This document shows positions 44,317 through 53,975 of a stretch of 64,000 nt of DNA, in pieces (positions within the stretch are counted from its first letter, which is position 1; each line of letters starts with the position of its first letter). A program made the position numbers and the translations under genes. The DNA lies in the NCBI RefSeq assembly GCF_002934445.1, contig NZ_PTJE01000001.1:806001-870000 (forward strand), given 5' to 3'. The notes beneath the pieces were generated by a model, which saw only the letters and a list, made by a program, of their open reading frames with translations, was not told the origin of the DNA and did not search any database. This DNA is from Nonlabens xylanidelens. Its GTDB lineage: Bacteria; Bacteroidota; Bacteroidia; Flavobacteriales; Flavobacteriaceae.

Positions 44317-45651
44317 ATGATAAATAGGAAATTACATTTTTCCGCATGGCAGTTCATGCTAGCGTTTGTTTTCGTAACACTAGGTTCTATTAGTGTTTAC
44401 GGACAGGATGCTACCACCTCAGATGGTGAGCCAGCGGCGCCTGTAGAAGCTACTAGTGGTGGAGACGCTGCTTTAGGAGAGGCTCTTTTTAAAGCTAATT
44501 GTGCATCGTGTCACAAATTGTACAAAAAAGCCGTCGGTCCGGCGCTTTTTCAGGTAAGTCAGCGTCACGATAGAGAGTGGCTTTACAGTTGGGTTAAAAA
44601 CTCAACGGCATTAATTGCTACAGGAGATGCTGAAGCAGTTGCTATTTACAACGAGTATAATCAGTCTAACATGAATGCTTTTCCACAGCTTTCTAATACT
44701 GATATTGATAACATCATTGCTTATACAGATACTGAGAAGCCTAAACCTACTGGTCCAGTTGTTGATGCGGCTAGTACTGGTTCTGCTACTGGTGGTTCTT
44801 CAATCTCTAATAATATTATATTAGGTGCGCTAGCGGTAGTTTTGTTACTGTTAGTAGTGTTGTTGATAGTAGTAAATAAGACGCTAAAGAGATTTGCTCA
44901 GGCAAATGGAATTCAGACTGAATTTGAAGAAGAAGAGCGCACTCCTATTTGGAAAGCGTTTGTTCAAAATCAGTTTTTAGTATTAGTTACTTCTGTATTC
45001 TTGTTACTAGCAAGTGCTTATTTTGCATATGGTGCATTAATGAGTGTAGGTGTTGATCAAGGTTATGCGCCGGTACAACCTATTCATTACTCTCACAGAA
45101 TACACGCTGGTTCTAATGAGATAGATTGTAAGTATTGTCACTCTAGTGCTCGTGAGTCTAAGCATTCTGGTATTCCTTCTTTAAATGTTTGTATGAATTG
45201 CCATAAGTCTATCGGTGAGGTAGCAGATGCTACTTATCAAGAAGGTATCGATGAGTATGGAATTGATTATAATAAGGAGATTCAGAAACTATATGCAGCT
45301 ACAGGTTGGGATAGTGATGAGCAGAAGTTTGTAGGTGAAGAGAGTCCTGTAAGATGGGTTCGTATTCATAACTTACCAGATCTTGCTTACTTTAATCACG
45401 CACAACACGTTACTGCTGGTAAGATTGCTTGTCAGACTTGTCACGGTCCTGTTGAAGAAATGGAAGTGATGTATCAATATTCACCATTAACTATGGGATG
45501 GTGTATCAACTGTCACCGTGAAACTAATGTAGATCTTCAGGGTAACGGATATTATGAACAAATTCACAAAGAACTTTCTGAAGCTCGTGGTGGTCGTCAA
45601 TTGACTATCGCAGATTTAGGAGGACTTGAATGTGGTAAATGCCACTATTAA
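44317..45651 (+). CDS. actA: Alternative Complex III subunit ActA (multiheme cytochrome c)
   Basis: ActA is the periplasmic multiheme subunit of Alternative Complex III, the menaquinol:electron-acceptor oxidoreductase that replaces bc1. The 444-aa product has a signal/TM segment, a monoheme cytochrome c domain with CASCH (about residues 61-65), a TM segment (about 165-186), a second TM (about 218-242), and a C-terminal multiheme domain. The latter holds five further CXXCH motifs: CKYCH, CMNCH, CQTCH, CINCH and CGKCH, six in all. It heads the operon actABCDEF-coxBA. Confidence 0.93.
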   Translation: MINRKLHFSAWQFMLAFVFVTLGSISVYGQDATTSDGEPAAPVEATSGGDAALGEALFKANCASCHKLYKKAVGPALFQVSQRHDREWLYSWVKNSTALIATGDAEAVAIYNEYNQSNMNAFPQLSNTDIDNIIAYTDTEKPKPTGPVVDAASTGSATGGSSISNNIILGALAVVLLLLVVLLIVVNKTLKRFAQANGIQTEFEEEERTPIWKAFVQNQFLVLVTSVFLLLASAYFAYGALMSVGVDQGYAPVQPIHYSHRIHAGSNEIDCKYCHSSARESKHSGIPSLNVCMNCHKSIGEVADATYQEGIDEYGIDYNKEIQKLYAATGWDSDEQKFVGEESPVRWVRIHNLPDLAYFNHAQHVTAGKIACQTCHGPVEEMEVMYQYSPLTMGWCINCHRETNVDLQGNGYYEQIHKELSEARGGRQLTIADLGGLECGKCHY

Positions 45652-45671
45652 TAACATAGTTTTAGATATTT

Positions 45672-48600
45672 ATGGCTACTACTAAGAAATACTGGAAAAG
45701 CACTGCGCAACTTGATGACAGCAATGAGATTGTAAAAAATCTTGAGCAGAATGAGTTCGCGAGTCCTATTCCTTCTGATGAGTTTTTAGGAAATGATGAG
45801 GCGATGGAGTCTTCTAGCACTTCACGACGTGATTTTCTAAAGTATGTTGGTTTCAGTACTGCGGCAGCATCGCTTGCGGCATGTGAAGGACCAGTAATAT
45901 ACTCGGTACCTTACGTTAATCAACCAGAGCAAATCATTCCTGGAATGGCTAACTATTATGCGACAACTATCGCAAATGGTTATGATTTTGCTAGTATATT
46001 GGTTAAAACTCGTGAAGGTCGACCTATTAAGATAGAGAGTAATAAAGAGGCAATGTATCGTGGTCATGCAAATGCTCGTGTTCATGCTTCTGTGTTATCT
46101 TTATATGATAATAACAGATTGAAAACTCCTATGATTAAAGGAGTTGAATCTAATTGGGAAGAGTTTGATAAGCAAGTTGGGGATCAACTTTCTTCTTTAA
46201 ATGGAAAAGAACTAGTTGTGTTAGCGCAAACTTTTGCTAGTCCATCAATGAATAAAATCTTTTCACAGTTAAAAGCTAGGTATTCTAATGTGCGTGTCGT
46301 TACTTATGACGCTGTTGGTGAAGATGCTGCTCTTGCTGCTTTTGAAGCTAGATATGGCTCTAGAGCATTAGCTGATTATGATTTTACCGATGCAGAGACT
46401 ATTGTTTCTATAGGAGCTGATTTTGTAGGTGACTGGCAAGGTGGAGGATTTGATAAGGGTTATGCAAAGTCTCGTGTTCCTAAGAATGGTAAAATGTCTC
46501 AGCATATCCAATATGAGGCAAACTTATCTTTATCTGGTTCTAATGCTGATAGACGTTATCCTGTAACGCCTACTGAGCAAAAAAATATCATTGCTGCATT
46601 ATATAGTAAAATAGTAGGTGGAGGAGCAAATGTCTCTCTATCTGATAAAGTTGCTAAATCTGTTGAGCAAACGGCTATAAGTCTTAAGCGCGCAGGTAGT
46701 AAGGCTGTTGTTCTTTGTGGTGTTCCTGATCAAGCAGCACATCAATTAACTATTGCAATAAATGAAGCGCTAAGATCAACTATAGTTGATACAGTTTCTC
46801 CTATCATGACTCGTCAGGGTAATCGTAAGTCTGTTGATGCTTTGGTTAAAGATATGAATGCAGGAAAGGTAGGTGCTATTTTTATAGCAGGTGTTGATCC
46901 TGTATATAGTTATAATGATAGTGACGCTTTCGCGAAAGCGTTAGAAAAAGTGTCGCTTAGAGTGTCTTTTGCTTCTTCAATGAATGCAACAGCTGAAAAG
47001 TGTAATTATGTTGCTACTACTCCTCATTTCCTTGAGTCTTGGGGTGATACTGAAATAAAGAAAGGGCATGTGTATTTAACGCAGCCTACTATAAATCCAA
47101 TTTTTAAGACAAGACAATTACAAGACACTTTATTAAAATGGTCTGGTAGTTCTCAATCTTTTAAAGATTTCCTAAAAGAAACTTCTAAAGCGTCAGGTTC
47201 TAGTTGGAATCAATCATTACAGGATGGTTTTTATAAAACATCTGTTGTAGTTAACGATTCTGAAGAGGAAGTTGAGCGCGAAGTGATAAGTAACTCTGCT
47301 GCGTTAAGTGCTATGGCTAGCGCCAAGAAGCCTTCTGGCTATGAGCTTACTTTATATACTAAAACTGGTCTAGGTGATGGTGTTATGGCAAATAACCCAT
47401 GGTTACAAGAATTGCCAGATCCTATTACTAGAACGACTTGGGATAATTACGTAACTATTTCTCAAGCAGATGCGGAGAAGCTAGGTGTTGTTAATGAAAA
47501 TGTAGCTAACGGTGCTCTTGATGGAACATATGTAACGGTAACGTTAGATGGTGTGCAAAGAAAATTACCTGCTCTTATTCAACCAGGACAGGCTGCTGGA
47601 ACAATCGGTATAGCTTTAGGTTATGGGCAGACAGCTGCTATTCAAGAAGAAATGCAGACTGGTGTAAATGCATATCCTTTCTATAAGAACGGTGTTGCAG
47701 TACAAACTGTTTCTGTGAAGGATGCAGGTGGTACACATGAGTTTGCTTGTACTCAATTACAAAACACTATGATGGGTCGCGATATTATACGTGAGACCGA
47801 TCTAGAAACATATAGAACTGGTAATAAGGATAATTTCAATCCTATGCCTGAGGTTTCTTTGAACCATGTTGAAACTCCGGTTACTTCTCCAGATGTAGAT
47901 CTTTGGGAAAGTTTTGATAGATCTGTAGGTCATCATTTCAATATGTCTATCGATTTAAATGCATGTACTGGTTGTGGTGCTTGTGTTATTGCTTGTCATG
48001 CAGAGAACAATGTTCCTGTTGTTGGTAAGACTGAGGTTAGAAAATCTCGTGATATGCACTGGTTGCGTATAGATAGATATTACTCTTCTGAAGATAGTTT
48101 TGAGGCAGATGAAGCTAAGAAAGATGGCTTCGATGGATTATTCGGTGATAATGGTTCGTTAGGTGGTTTTGGAGAGTTGGAAGTCCCAGCTGATAATCCA
48201 CAAGTGGCTTTCCAGCCAGTGATGTGTCAGCACTGTAATCACGCACCTTGTGAAACTGTATGTCCAGTGGCTGCATCTTCTCATGGTCGTCAGGGTCAAA
48301 ATCACATGGCTTATAACCGTTGTGTAGGTACTCGTTATTGTGCAAACAACTGTCCTTACAAGGTTCGTAGATTTAACTGGTTCTTGTATAATGGTAACGA
48401 TGAGTTTGATTATCATATGAACAACGATTTAGGTCGTATGGTTATTAATCCAGATGTTACTGTAAGAAGTCGTGGTGTAATGGAGAAATGTTCTCTATGT
48501 ATGCAAATGACTCAAATGACTATTCTTGAAGCTAAGAAAGACGGTCGCATGATTAAAGATGGTGAATTTGCTACGGCATGTTCTAATGCTTGTTCAAGCG

Positions 48601-48740
48601 GTGCGATTACTTTCGGTGATATCAACGATAAGGAATCTGAGATTTTTAAAGTGAAACAACAAGACCGTATGTATCACCTATTAGAAGAAGTGGGAACTGA
48701 ACCTAATGTGATGTATCAGGTTAAAGTGAGAAACGTATAA
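45672..48740 (+). CDS. actB: Alternative Complex III subunit ActB (molybdopterin-like/iron-sulfur)
   Basis: ActB is the large periplasmic iron-sulfur subunit. The 1022-aa product has a twin-arginine motif SRRDFLKYVGF followed by a lipobox-like SLAAC, so Tat export is expected. A molybdopterin-oxidoreductase-like region (about 80-680) lacks an obvious cofactor cysteine, as in other ActB. The C-terminal region has ferredoxin cysteines: CTGCGACVIAC, CQHCNHAPCETVC, CVGTRYCANNC and CSLC...CSNAC, consistent with three 4Fe-4S and one 3Fe-4S cluster. A palindrome copy encodes AFAKA in the middle of the protein. Confidence 0.93.
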   Translation: MATTKKYWKSTAQLDDSNEIVKNLEQNEFASPIPSDEFLGNDEAMESSSTSRRDFLKYVGFSTAAASLAACEGPVIYSVPYVNQPEQIIPGMANYYATTIANGYDFASILVKTREGRPIKIESNKEAMYRGHANARVHASVLSLYDNNRLKTPMIKGVESNWEEFDKQVGDQLSSLNGKELVVLAQTFASPSMNKIFSQLKARYSNVRVVTYDAVGEDAALAAFEARYGSRALADYDFTDAETIVSIGADFVGDWQGGGFDKGYAKSRVPKNGKMSQHIQYEANLSLSGSNADRRYPVTPTEQKNIIAALYSKIVGGGANVSLSDKVAKSVEQTAISLKRAGSKAVVLCGVPDQAAHQLTIAINEALRSTIVDTVSPIMTRQGNRKSVDALVKDMNAGKVGAIFIAGVDPVYSYNDSDAFAKALEKVSLRVSFASSMNATAEKCNYVATTPHFLESWGDTEIKKGHVYLTQPTINPIFKTRQLQDTLLKWSGSSQSFKDFLKETSKASGSSWNQSLQDGFYKTSVVVNDSEEEVEREVISNSAALSAMASAKKPSGYELTLYTKTGLGDGVMANNPWLQELPDPITRTTWDNYVTISQADAEKLGVVNENVANGALDGTYVTVTLDGVQRKLPALIQPGQAAGTIGIALGYGQTAAIQEEMQTGVNAYPFYKNGVAVQTVSVKDAGGTHEFACTQLQNTMMGRDIIRETDLETYRTGNKDNFNPMPEVSLNHVETPVTSPDVDLWESFDRSVGHHFNMSIDLNACTGCGACVIACHAENNVPVVGKTEVRKSRDMHWLRIDRYYSSEDSFEADEAKKDGFDGLFGDNGSLGGFGELEVPADNPQVAFQPVMCQHCNHAPCETVCPVAASSHGRQGQNHMAYNRCVGTRYCANNCPYKVRRFNWFLYNGNDEFDYHMNNDLGRMVINPDVTVRSRGVMEKCSLCMQMTQMTILEAKKDGRMIKDGEFATACSNACSSGAITFGDINDKESEIFKVKQQDRMYHLLEEVGTEPNVMYQVKVRNV
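46924..46941. repeat. Dispersed palindrome copy 12, 18 bp (in actB)
   Basis: The core is extended by one A/T pair on each side and read in frame as (D)AFAKA. Confidence 0.95.
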
Positions 48741-48767
48741 TTAACTAGCAAAACTAATCAAGATATT

Positions 48768-50204
48768 ATGGCTCATTATGAAGCGTCCATAAGAAGACCT
48801 CTCGTTACAGGAGATAAAACATATTCTGATGTAACAAGGGATATCGCGGCACCAGTAGAAGGTGTTGCAAATAAGCAATGGTGGATTGTGTTTACAATCG
48901 CTCTTATTGCATTTCTTTATGGATTAGGATGTATTACTTATACGATCTCTACTGGTATTGGAGTATGGGGATTGAACAAGACCATAGGATGGGCTTGGGA
49001 TATTACTAACTTTGTATGGTGGGTAGGAATCGGTCACGCAGGAACATTAATTTCTGCAGTACTTTTATTATTTCGCCAGAAATGGAGAATGGCTATTAAC
49101 CGCTCTGCAGAGGCGATGACTATCTTCTCTGTAATTCAAGCAGGTTTATTCCCTATTATTCACATGGGACGTCCATGGTTAGCTTATTGGGTATTACCTA
49201 TTCCTAATCAATTTGGTTCTTTATGGGTTAACTTTAACTCGCCATTACTTTGGGATGTATTTGCAATTTCAACTTACTTATCTGTATCGTTAGTATTTTG
49301 GTGGACTGGTTTGCTTCCTGATTTTGCAATGATCCGTGATAGAGCTATAACACCTTTTAATAAGAAGATATACGGAATACTTTCTTTTGGTTGGTCTGGT
49401 CGTGCAAAAGACTGGCAACGTTTTGAAGAGGTATCTTTAGTTCTTGCAGGTCTAGCAACTCCATTAGTACTTTCAGTTCACACTATTGTATCTTTTGACT
49501 TTGCAACATCAGTAATACCTGGATGGCATACAACAATTTTCCCTCCTTACTTTGTTGCTGGAGCAATCTTCTCTGGTTTTGCAATGGTAAATACTCTTCT
49601 TATTATTATGAGAAAAGTATGTCACTTGGAGAACTACATAACTATTCAGCATATCGAATTGATGAACATTGTAATTATGATTACTGGTTCTATAGTTGGT
49701 GTCGCTTATATCACTGAATTGTTCGTAGCTTGGTACTCAGGTGTTGAGTATGAACAGTATGCTTTCTTGAATAGGGCTACTGGTCCTTATTGGTGGGCTT
49801 ACTGGTCTATGATGACTTGTAACGTATTCTCTCCTCAGTTCATGTGGTTCAAGAAATTAAGAACTAGTATTATGTTCTCTTTCTTTATATCGATTGTTGT
49901 AAATATTGGTATGTGGTTTGAACGTTTTGTTATTATTGTAACTTCTTTACATAGAGATTACCTTCCGTCTTCTTGGACTATGTTTTCTCCTACCTTTGTA
50001 GACATAGGTATCTTTATAGGTACTATTGGGTTCTTCTTTGTACTTTTCTTATTGTACTCTAGAACATTCCCAGTAATAGCACAAGCAGAAGTGAAATCTA
50101 TACTTAAAGCTAGTGGAAGTAAGTACAAGACTTTAAGAGAAAATAAAATGACGTCTAACGCAGGAGCTTCTTCAGGAGATCCTATCGCTCACCCAGGCGA
50201 GTAG
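48768..50204 (+). CDS. actC: Alternative Complex III subunit ActC (NrfD-like, quinol site)
   Basis: This 478-aa NrfD/PsrC-family protein has about ten hydrophobic segments and is the membrane subunit that carries the quinol-binding site and probably ion translocation. Characteristic parts are WWVGIGHAGTLISAVLLLFRQKWR, IHMGRPWLAYW and LHRDYLPSSWTMFSPT. It follows actB after 27 bp. The short C-terminal tail is polar and variable. Confidence 0.93.
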   Translation: MAHYEASIRRPLVTGDKTYSDVTRDIAAPVEGVANKQWWIVFTIALIAFLYGLGCITYTISTGIGVWGLNKTIGWAWDITNFVWWVGIGHAGTLISAVLLLFRQKWRMAINRSAEAMTIFSVIQAGLFPIIHMGRPWLAYWVLPIPNQFGSLWVNFNSPLLWDVFAISTYLSVSLVFWWTGLLPDFAMIRDRAITPFNKKIYGILSFGWSGRAKDWQRFEEVSLVLAGLATPLVLSVHTIVSFDFATSVIPGWHTTIFPPYFVAGAIFSGFAMVNTLLIIMRKVCHLENYITIQHIELMNIVIMITGSIVGVAYITELFVAWYSGVEYEQYAFLNRATGPYWWAYWSMMTCNVFSPQFMWFKKLRTSIMFSFFISIVVNIGMWFERFVIIVTSLHRDYLPSSWTMFSPTFVDIGIFIGTIGFFFVLFLLYSRTFPVIAQAEVKSILKASGSKYKTLRENKMTSNAGASSGDPIAHPGE

Positions 50205-50216
50205 AACTAAGATATT

Positions 50217-50750
50217 ATGTCAACAAAAATTATACACGCTTTATATACTGACGACGATGTTTTACTGCAAGCGGTGAAACAAGTTAGAGATAAGCATTAC
50301 CATATTGATGAAATATTCACACCGTTCCCGGTGCATGGTCTAGAAAAAGCTATGGGAATTGCAGATACTCGCCTTGCGATTAATGCTTTCTTATATGGAA
50401 TAGTAGGTTTGTGTGTAGCAACTGCTATGATGAATTATATAATGATAGAAGACTGGCCACAGAATATAGGTGGTAAGCCTAGTTTTTCGTATTTAGAAAA
50501 CTTGCCAGCTTTTGTACCTATCATGTTTGAGTTAACAGTATTTTTTGCAGCCCACTTAATGGTTATTACTTTTTATATGAGAAGTAGATTGTGGCCATTT
50601 AAAAAAGCTGAAAATCCTGATGTAAGAACGACTGATGATCATTTCCTTATGGAAATTGATACACATGGTGCTGATGTTGAAGAAGCGACAAAGTTTCTTT
50701 ATGACACTGGTGCAGTAGAGATAAAATTAATTGACAAAGAAGCGCACTAA
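50217..50750 (+). CDS. actD: Alternative Complex III subunit ActD (DUF3341)
   Basis: The 177-aa protein has an N-terminal soluble alpha/beta part (IIHALYTDDDVLLQAVKQVR, FPVHGLEKAMG), then two TM segments (about 60-80 and 97-118) and a short cytoplasmic tail. DUF3341 proteins are the standard ActD of the complex, with a structural role. Its stop shares bases with the next start (CACTAATGAA), coupling actD and actE. Confidence 0.92.
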   Translation: MSTKIIHALYTDDDVLLQAVKQVRDKHYHIDEIFTPFPVHGLEKAMGIADTRLAINAFLYGIVGLCVATAMMNYIMIEDWPQNIGGKPSFSYLENLPAFVPIMFELTVFFAAHLMVITFYMRSRLWPFKKAENPDVRTTDDHFLMEIDTHGADVEEATKFLYDTGAVEIKLIDKEAH

Positions 50751-51454
50751 TGAATAGATCTGTAAAAACGTTCTTGTTTGCATTTGCTTCAATTCTTGTT
50801 GTTTCCTGTGGAGGAGATGATAAGTCGACAGCAACTGATTCAAATAGAAGTGTTCAGTATTTCCCTAACATGTATGAGTCTGCAGGTTATGAGGCTTATC
50901 AAGAAGGAGAGATATTTCCTGGAAATGTAGAAGCTCAATTACCTGTTGAAGGTACGGTTTCTAAAGGGTGGATGCCATATGATTATGATGATACTAATGA
51001 TGGTTACGCTTCCGCGAAAGCGAACTTAAAAAATCCTCTTCCATATACTGAAGCTAATTTAACTAATGGTGAGGCTCTTTTTGGAATTTACTGTGCCATA
51101 TGTCACGGTAAAAAAGGTGATGGTCAAGGTACTCTAGTTAAATCTGAAAAGATATTAGGTGTACCTAGTTATGATGCTCGTGATATTTCACAAGGTTCTA
51201 TTTATCATGTTATGTATTACGGTATAAATTACATGGGTTCTTATGCTGCTCAAACTTCTATAGAAGAGAGATGGCAAATAGCTCATCATGTAGATGCTTT
51301 AACTAGAGATTTGAAAGGTCAGGCTCGTCAAGAGTTTGTTACCGAGGTTTCTAATGAAGATGAAACGGCGATGATGGATGTACACCACGATGAGGAGACT
51401 CATAGTGTTGATGATCACGTTACAGAAAATGAACCAACAACTGAAGGGCATTAA
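50750..51454 (+). CDS. actE: Alternative Complex III subunit ActE (monoheme cytochrome c lipoprotein)
   Basis: The 234-aa product starts with a lipoprotein signal peptide (ending VVSC, Cys at about residue 20) and has one heme site CAICHGKKGDGQG with a distal Met-rich segment. It passes electrons from the complex to an acceptor. The C-terminal tail is rich in His, Asp and Glu (MMDVHHDEETHSVDDH). A one-mismatch palindrome at 51007-51022 encodes ASAKA. Confidence 0.92.
   Translation: MNRSVKTFLFAFASILVVSCGGDDKSTATDSNRSVQYFPNMYESAGYEAYQEGEIFPGNVEAQLPVEGTVSKGWMPYDYDDTNDGYASAKANLKNPLPYTEANLTNGEALFGIYCAICHGKKGDGQGTLVKSEKILGVPSYDARDISQGSIYHVMYYGINYMGSYAAQTSIEERWQIAHHVDALTRDLKGQARQEFVTEVSNEDETAMMDVHHDEETHSVDDHVTENEPTTEGH
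51007..51022. repeat. Dispersed palindrome copy 13, one mismatch (in actE)
   Basis: CGCTTCCGCGAAAGCG differs from the core at one base (T to C), changing the encoded Phe to Ser (ASAKA rather than AFAKA). It looks like a decaying copy. Confidence 0.75.
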
Positions 51455-51475
51455 GCCCTAGTAGATATTGTATAT

Positions 51476-52873
51476 ATGTATAAGGTAACAAGCAAATTAA
51501 AGATTGTAGCATTCTCTCTTATTATTTTAGGAGCACTGCTAACTGCGGTAGGATTTTGGCAAGTACCAGCTTCTCAAGATGCAGTTAAAGAAATGCTTGC
51601 AAATGAAGCAGCGCACGGAGGTGGGCATGCTATAGAAAGTAACGAACATCATGATGTTGCAACTGTATCTCATGGTGATGCAAGTCATGAGACTTCCGTT
51701 TCGGGAGAGCATCATGGAGAATCTGCTCATGGTGTTAGTCATGAAGATGAGCATGCAGAGCATGTTTATCATCAACTAAAAAATAGACCGTGGTCAGCTG
51801 TTTATGTAGCAGCTTTCTTCTTCTTTATGATAGGATTAGGTGCTCTTGCTTTTCATGCAGTTCAAAAGGCAGCACAAGCAGGTTGGTCACCAGTACTATT
51901 CAGGGTAATGGAAGGTGTTAGTAGTTATATTTTGCCAGGTGGTATTATAATGTTTCTTCTTCTTTTAGCTACTGGATTAGGTGCTAACCATATTTTTATA
52001 TGGATGAATGAAGGTGTAGATGTTGTAGGTCATGAGAATTATGATGCAATTGTTGCTGGAAAAACAGGCTTCTTGAATGTTCCTTTCTGGTTATTCAGAG
52101 CTGGTGCTTTTCTTGTAGGTTGGAATATTTATAGATGGAATATTAGAAAATTTGGTTTAAAGCAGGATGAAGCTGAGGATGGTGACATAGCTTGGTATAA
52201 AAAAGGCTTTAAGCACAGTGCTATGTTCTTGGTGTTTTTCATCGTAACTGAATCTATCATGTCTTGGGACTGGATTATGAGTTTTGATCCTCACTGGTTC
52301 TCAACTTTATTCGGTTGGTATGTATTTGCAAGTATGTTTGTATCTGCTATTACTGCGATTGCTCTGGTTACTATTTTCTTAAAATCTAAAGGTTATTTAG
52401 AATTTGTAAATGATTCTCATATTCATGATTTAGCTAAGTTCATGTTTGGTATTAGTATCTTTTGGACGTATTTATGGTTCTCACAATTCATGTTGATTTG
52501 GTATTCTAATATTCCTGAAGAAGTAACTTACTTTGTTACTCGTATAGAAGATTATAATATTGTATTCTTCGGTATGGTTGCTATCAACTTCTTGTTCCCA
52601 TTATTGATTCTTATGAATTCTGACTTTAAACGTATCAACTGGTTCGTAGTAACTGCTGGTTTGTTTATAATTGTAGGTCACTATTTAGATATTTATGTTA
52701 TGGTTATGCCTTCTACGGTAGGTGAATCTTGGTTCATAGGTTTCCCGGAAATAGGTTCGTTCTTATTTTTTGCTGGTCTATTTATCTTTTATGTATTCCA
52801 TACGATATCAAAAGCTCCTTTATTAGTTAAAGGTGATCCTTATGTAGGAGAGAGTAAACATTTCCATTATTAA
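51476..52873 (+). CDS. actF: Alternative Complex III subunit ActF (NrfD-like)
   Basis: This 465-aa polytopic membrane protein is a second NrfD-like subunit with about ten hydrophobic segments. Residues about 42-100 form an unusual loop with a high density of histidine (HGGGHAIESNEHHD, HGDASHETS, EHHGESAHGVSHEDEHAEHVYHQ) between TM1 and TM2. Conserved membrane parts include WDWIMSFDPHWFSTLFGWYVF. It is followed by coxB after 21 bp. Confidence 0.92.
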   Translation: MYKVTSKLKIVAFSLIILGALLTAVGFWQVPASQDAVKEMLANEAAHGGGHAIESNEHHDVATVSHGDASHETSVSGEHHGESAHGVSHEDEHAEHVYHQLKNRPWSAVYVAAFFFFMIGLGALAFHAVQKAAQAGWSPVLFRVMEGVSSYILPGGIIMFLLLLATGLGANHIFIWMNEGVDVVGHENYDAIVAGKTGFLNVPFWLFRAGAFLVGWNIYRWNIRKFGLKQDEAEDGDIAWYKKGFKHSAMFLVFFIVTESIMSWDWIMSFDPHWFSTLFGWYVFASMFVSAITAIALVTIFLKSKGYLEFVNDSHIHDLAKFMFGISIFWTYLWFSQFMLIWYSNIPEEVTYFVTRIEDYNIVFFGMVAINFLFPLLILMNSDFKRINWFVVTAGLFIIVGHYLDIYVMVMPSTVGESWFIGFPEIGSFLFFAGLFIFYVFHTISKAPLLVKGDPYVGESKHFHY

Positions 52874-52894
52874 AACCCATAGAAAACAACTGTA

Positions 52895-53971
52895 ATGACA
52901 GCATTTCTAATCATATTTATAGCAGCCCTTTTTGCGATCTCTGTATGGCAAATATCTAAAATCGTTAATTTAGGTAAATCTCCTGAACACGATGTTGAAG
53001 CAGCGGAAGTAGCAAACGACTCTGATAATAAACGTCAAGGTCAAATGATGCTTGTTTTTGTAATAGCCATGTACATCATGATGATTGCATGTTTCGTAGG
53101 GTATCAAGATTATTTCCTTCCTGATGCAGCATCTGCACATGGAGCAGATTATGATAACTTATTACTTCTAACAACCGTAGTTATTATGGTTGTACAAGTT
53201 TTAACGCAAGGTCTACTTCACTTTTTCTCATATAAATATCACGGTAGAAAAGGTCAAAAGGCTTTGTTCTATGCAGATAACGATAGACTTGAGTTTATTT
53301 GGACAGCGATTCCAGTTGTTGTATTAGCTGGTTTAATTCTTTGGGGATTATTCTCTTGGAATGATATCATGGATGCAAACACTGATGATGATCCATTAAT
53401 AGTGGAAGTATATGCTTATCAATTCGGTTGGAAAGTAAGATACAGTGGTGCAGATAATACTCTAGGAGATGCAAATGTACGTTTCATCGAAGGTCAAAAT
53501 GTTATCGGTATTGATCCTACGGATAAGGACGGTATGGATGACAAAGTAGGTTCTGAATTACATTTACCTGTTAACAGACCTGTTATTTTCAAATTCAGAA
53601 GTCAGGATGTTTTACATTCAGCTTATATGCCTCATTTTAGAGCTCAAATGAATGTGGTGCCAGGAATGGTAACTCAGTTTAAATTCACTCCTTCAGTTAC
53701 TTCTGAAGACTATAAGTCGACTGAATTTATGACTGAAAAAGTTCGTAAGATTAATGAAATTAGACGACAAAAAAGTAAAGAGTTAGTAGCTGAAGGTGAT
53801 GTGGCTTTAGATCCATATGAATTTGAATACTACCTTCTTTGTAATAAAATTTGTGGAGCTTCTCATTACAACATGCAAATGAAGATCGTTGTAGAAAGTG
53901 AAGAAGACTACAATGAGTGGTTAGAAACACAACAAACTTTTGAAAAAACTTTAGCTAACGCTGAAAACTAG
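52895..53971 (+). CDS. coxB: Cytochrome c oxidase subunit II
   Basis: Subunit II takes electrons from cytochrome c through the CuA centre. The 358-aa protein has hydrophobic segments near 1-20, 52-70, 83-102 and 133-153, with WTAIPVVVLAGLILWG before the periplasmic domain. The CuA ligands are visible as CNKICGASHYNM (CxxxCxxxHxxM) near the C-terminus and an upstream His in LHSAYMPHFRAQMNVVPGM. There is no fused cytochrome c domain. It is 4 bp before coxA. Confidence 0.93.
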   Translation: MTAFLIIFIAALFAISVWQISKIVNLGKSPEHDVEAAEVANDSDNKRQGQMMLVFVIAMYIMMIACFVGYQDYFLPDAASAHGADYDNLLLLTTVVIMVVQVLTQGLLHFFSYKYHGRKGQKALFYADNDRLEFIWTAIPVVVLAGLILWGLFSWNDIMDANTDDDPLIVEVYAYQFGWKVRYSGADNTLGDANVRFIEGQNVIGIDPTDKDGMDDKVGSELHLPVNRPVIFKFRSQDVLHSAYMPHFRAQMNVVPGMVTQFKFTPSVTSEDYKSTEFMTEKVRKINEIRRQKSKELVAEGDVALDPYEFEYYLLCNKICGASHYNMQMKIVVESEEDYNEWLETQQTFEKTLANAEN

Positions 53972-53975
53972 AAAT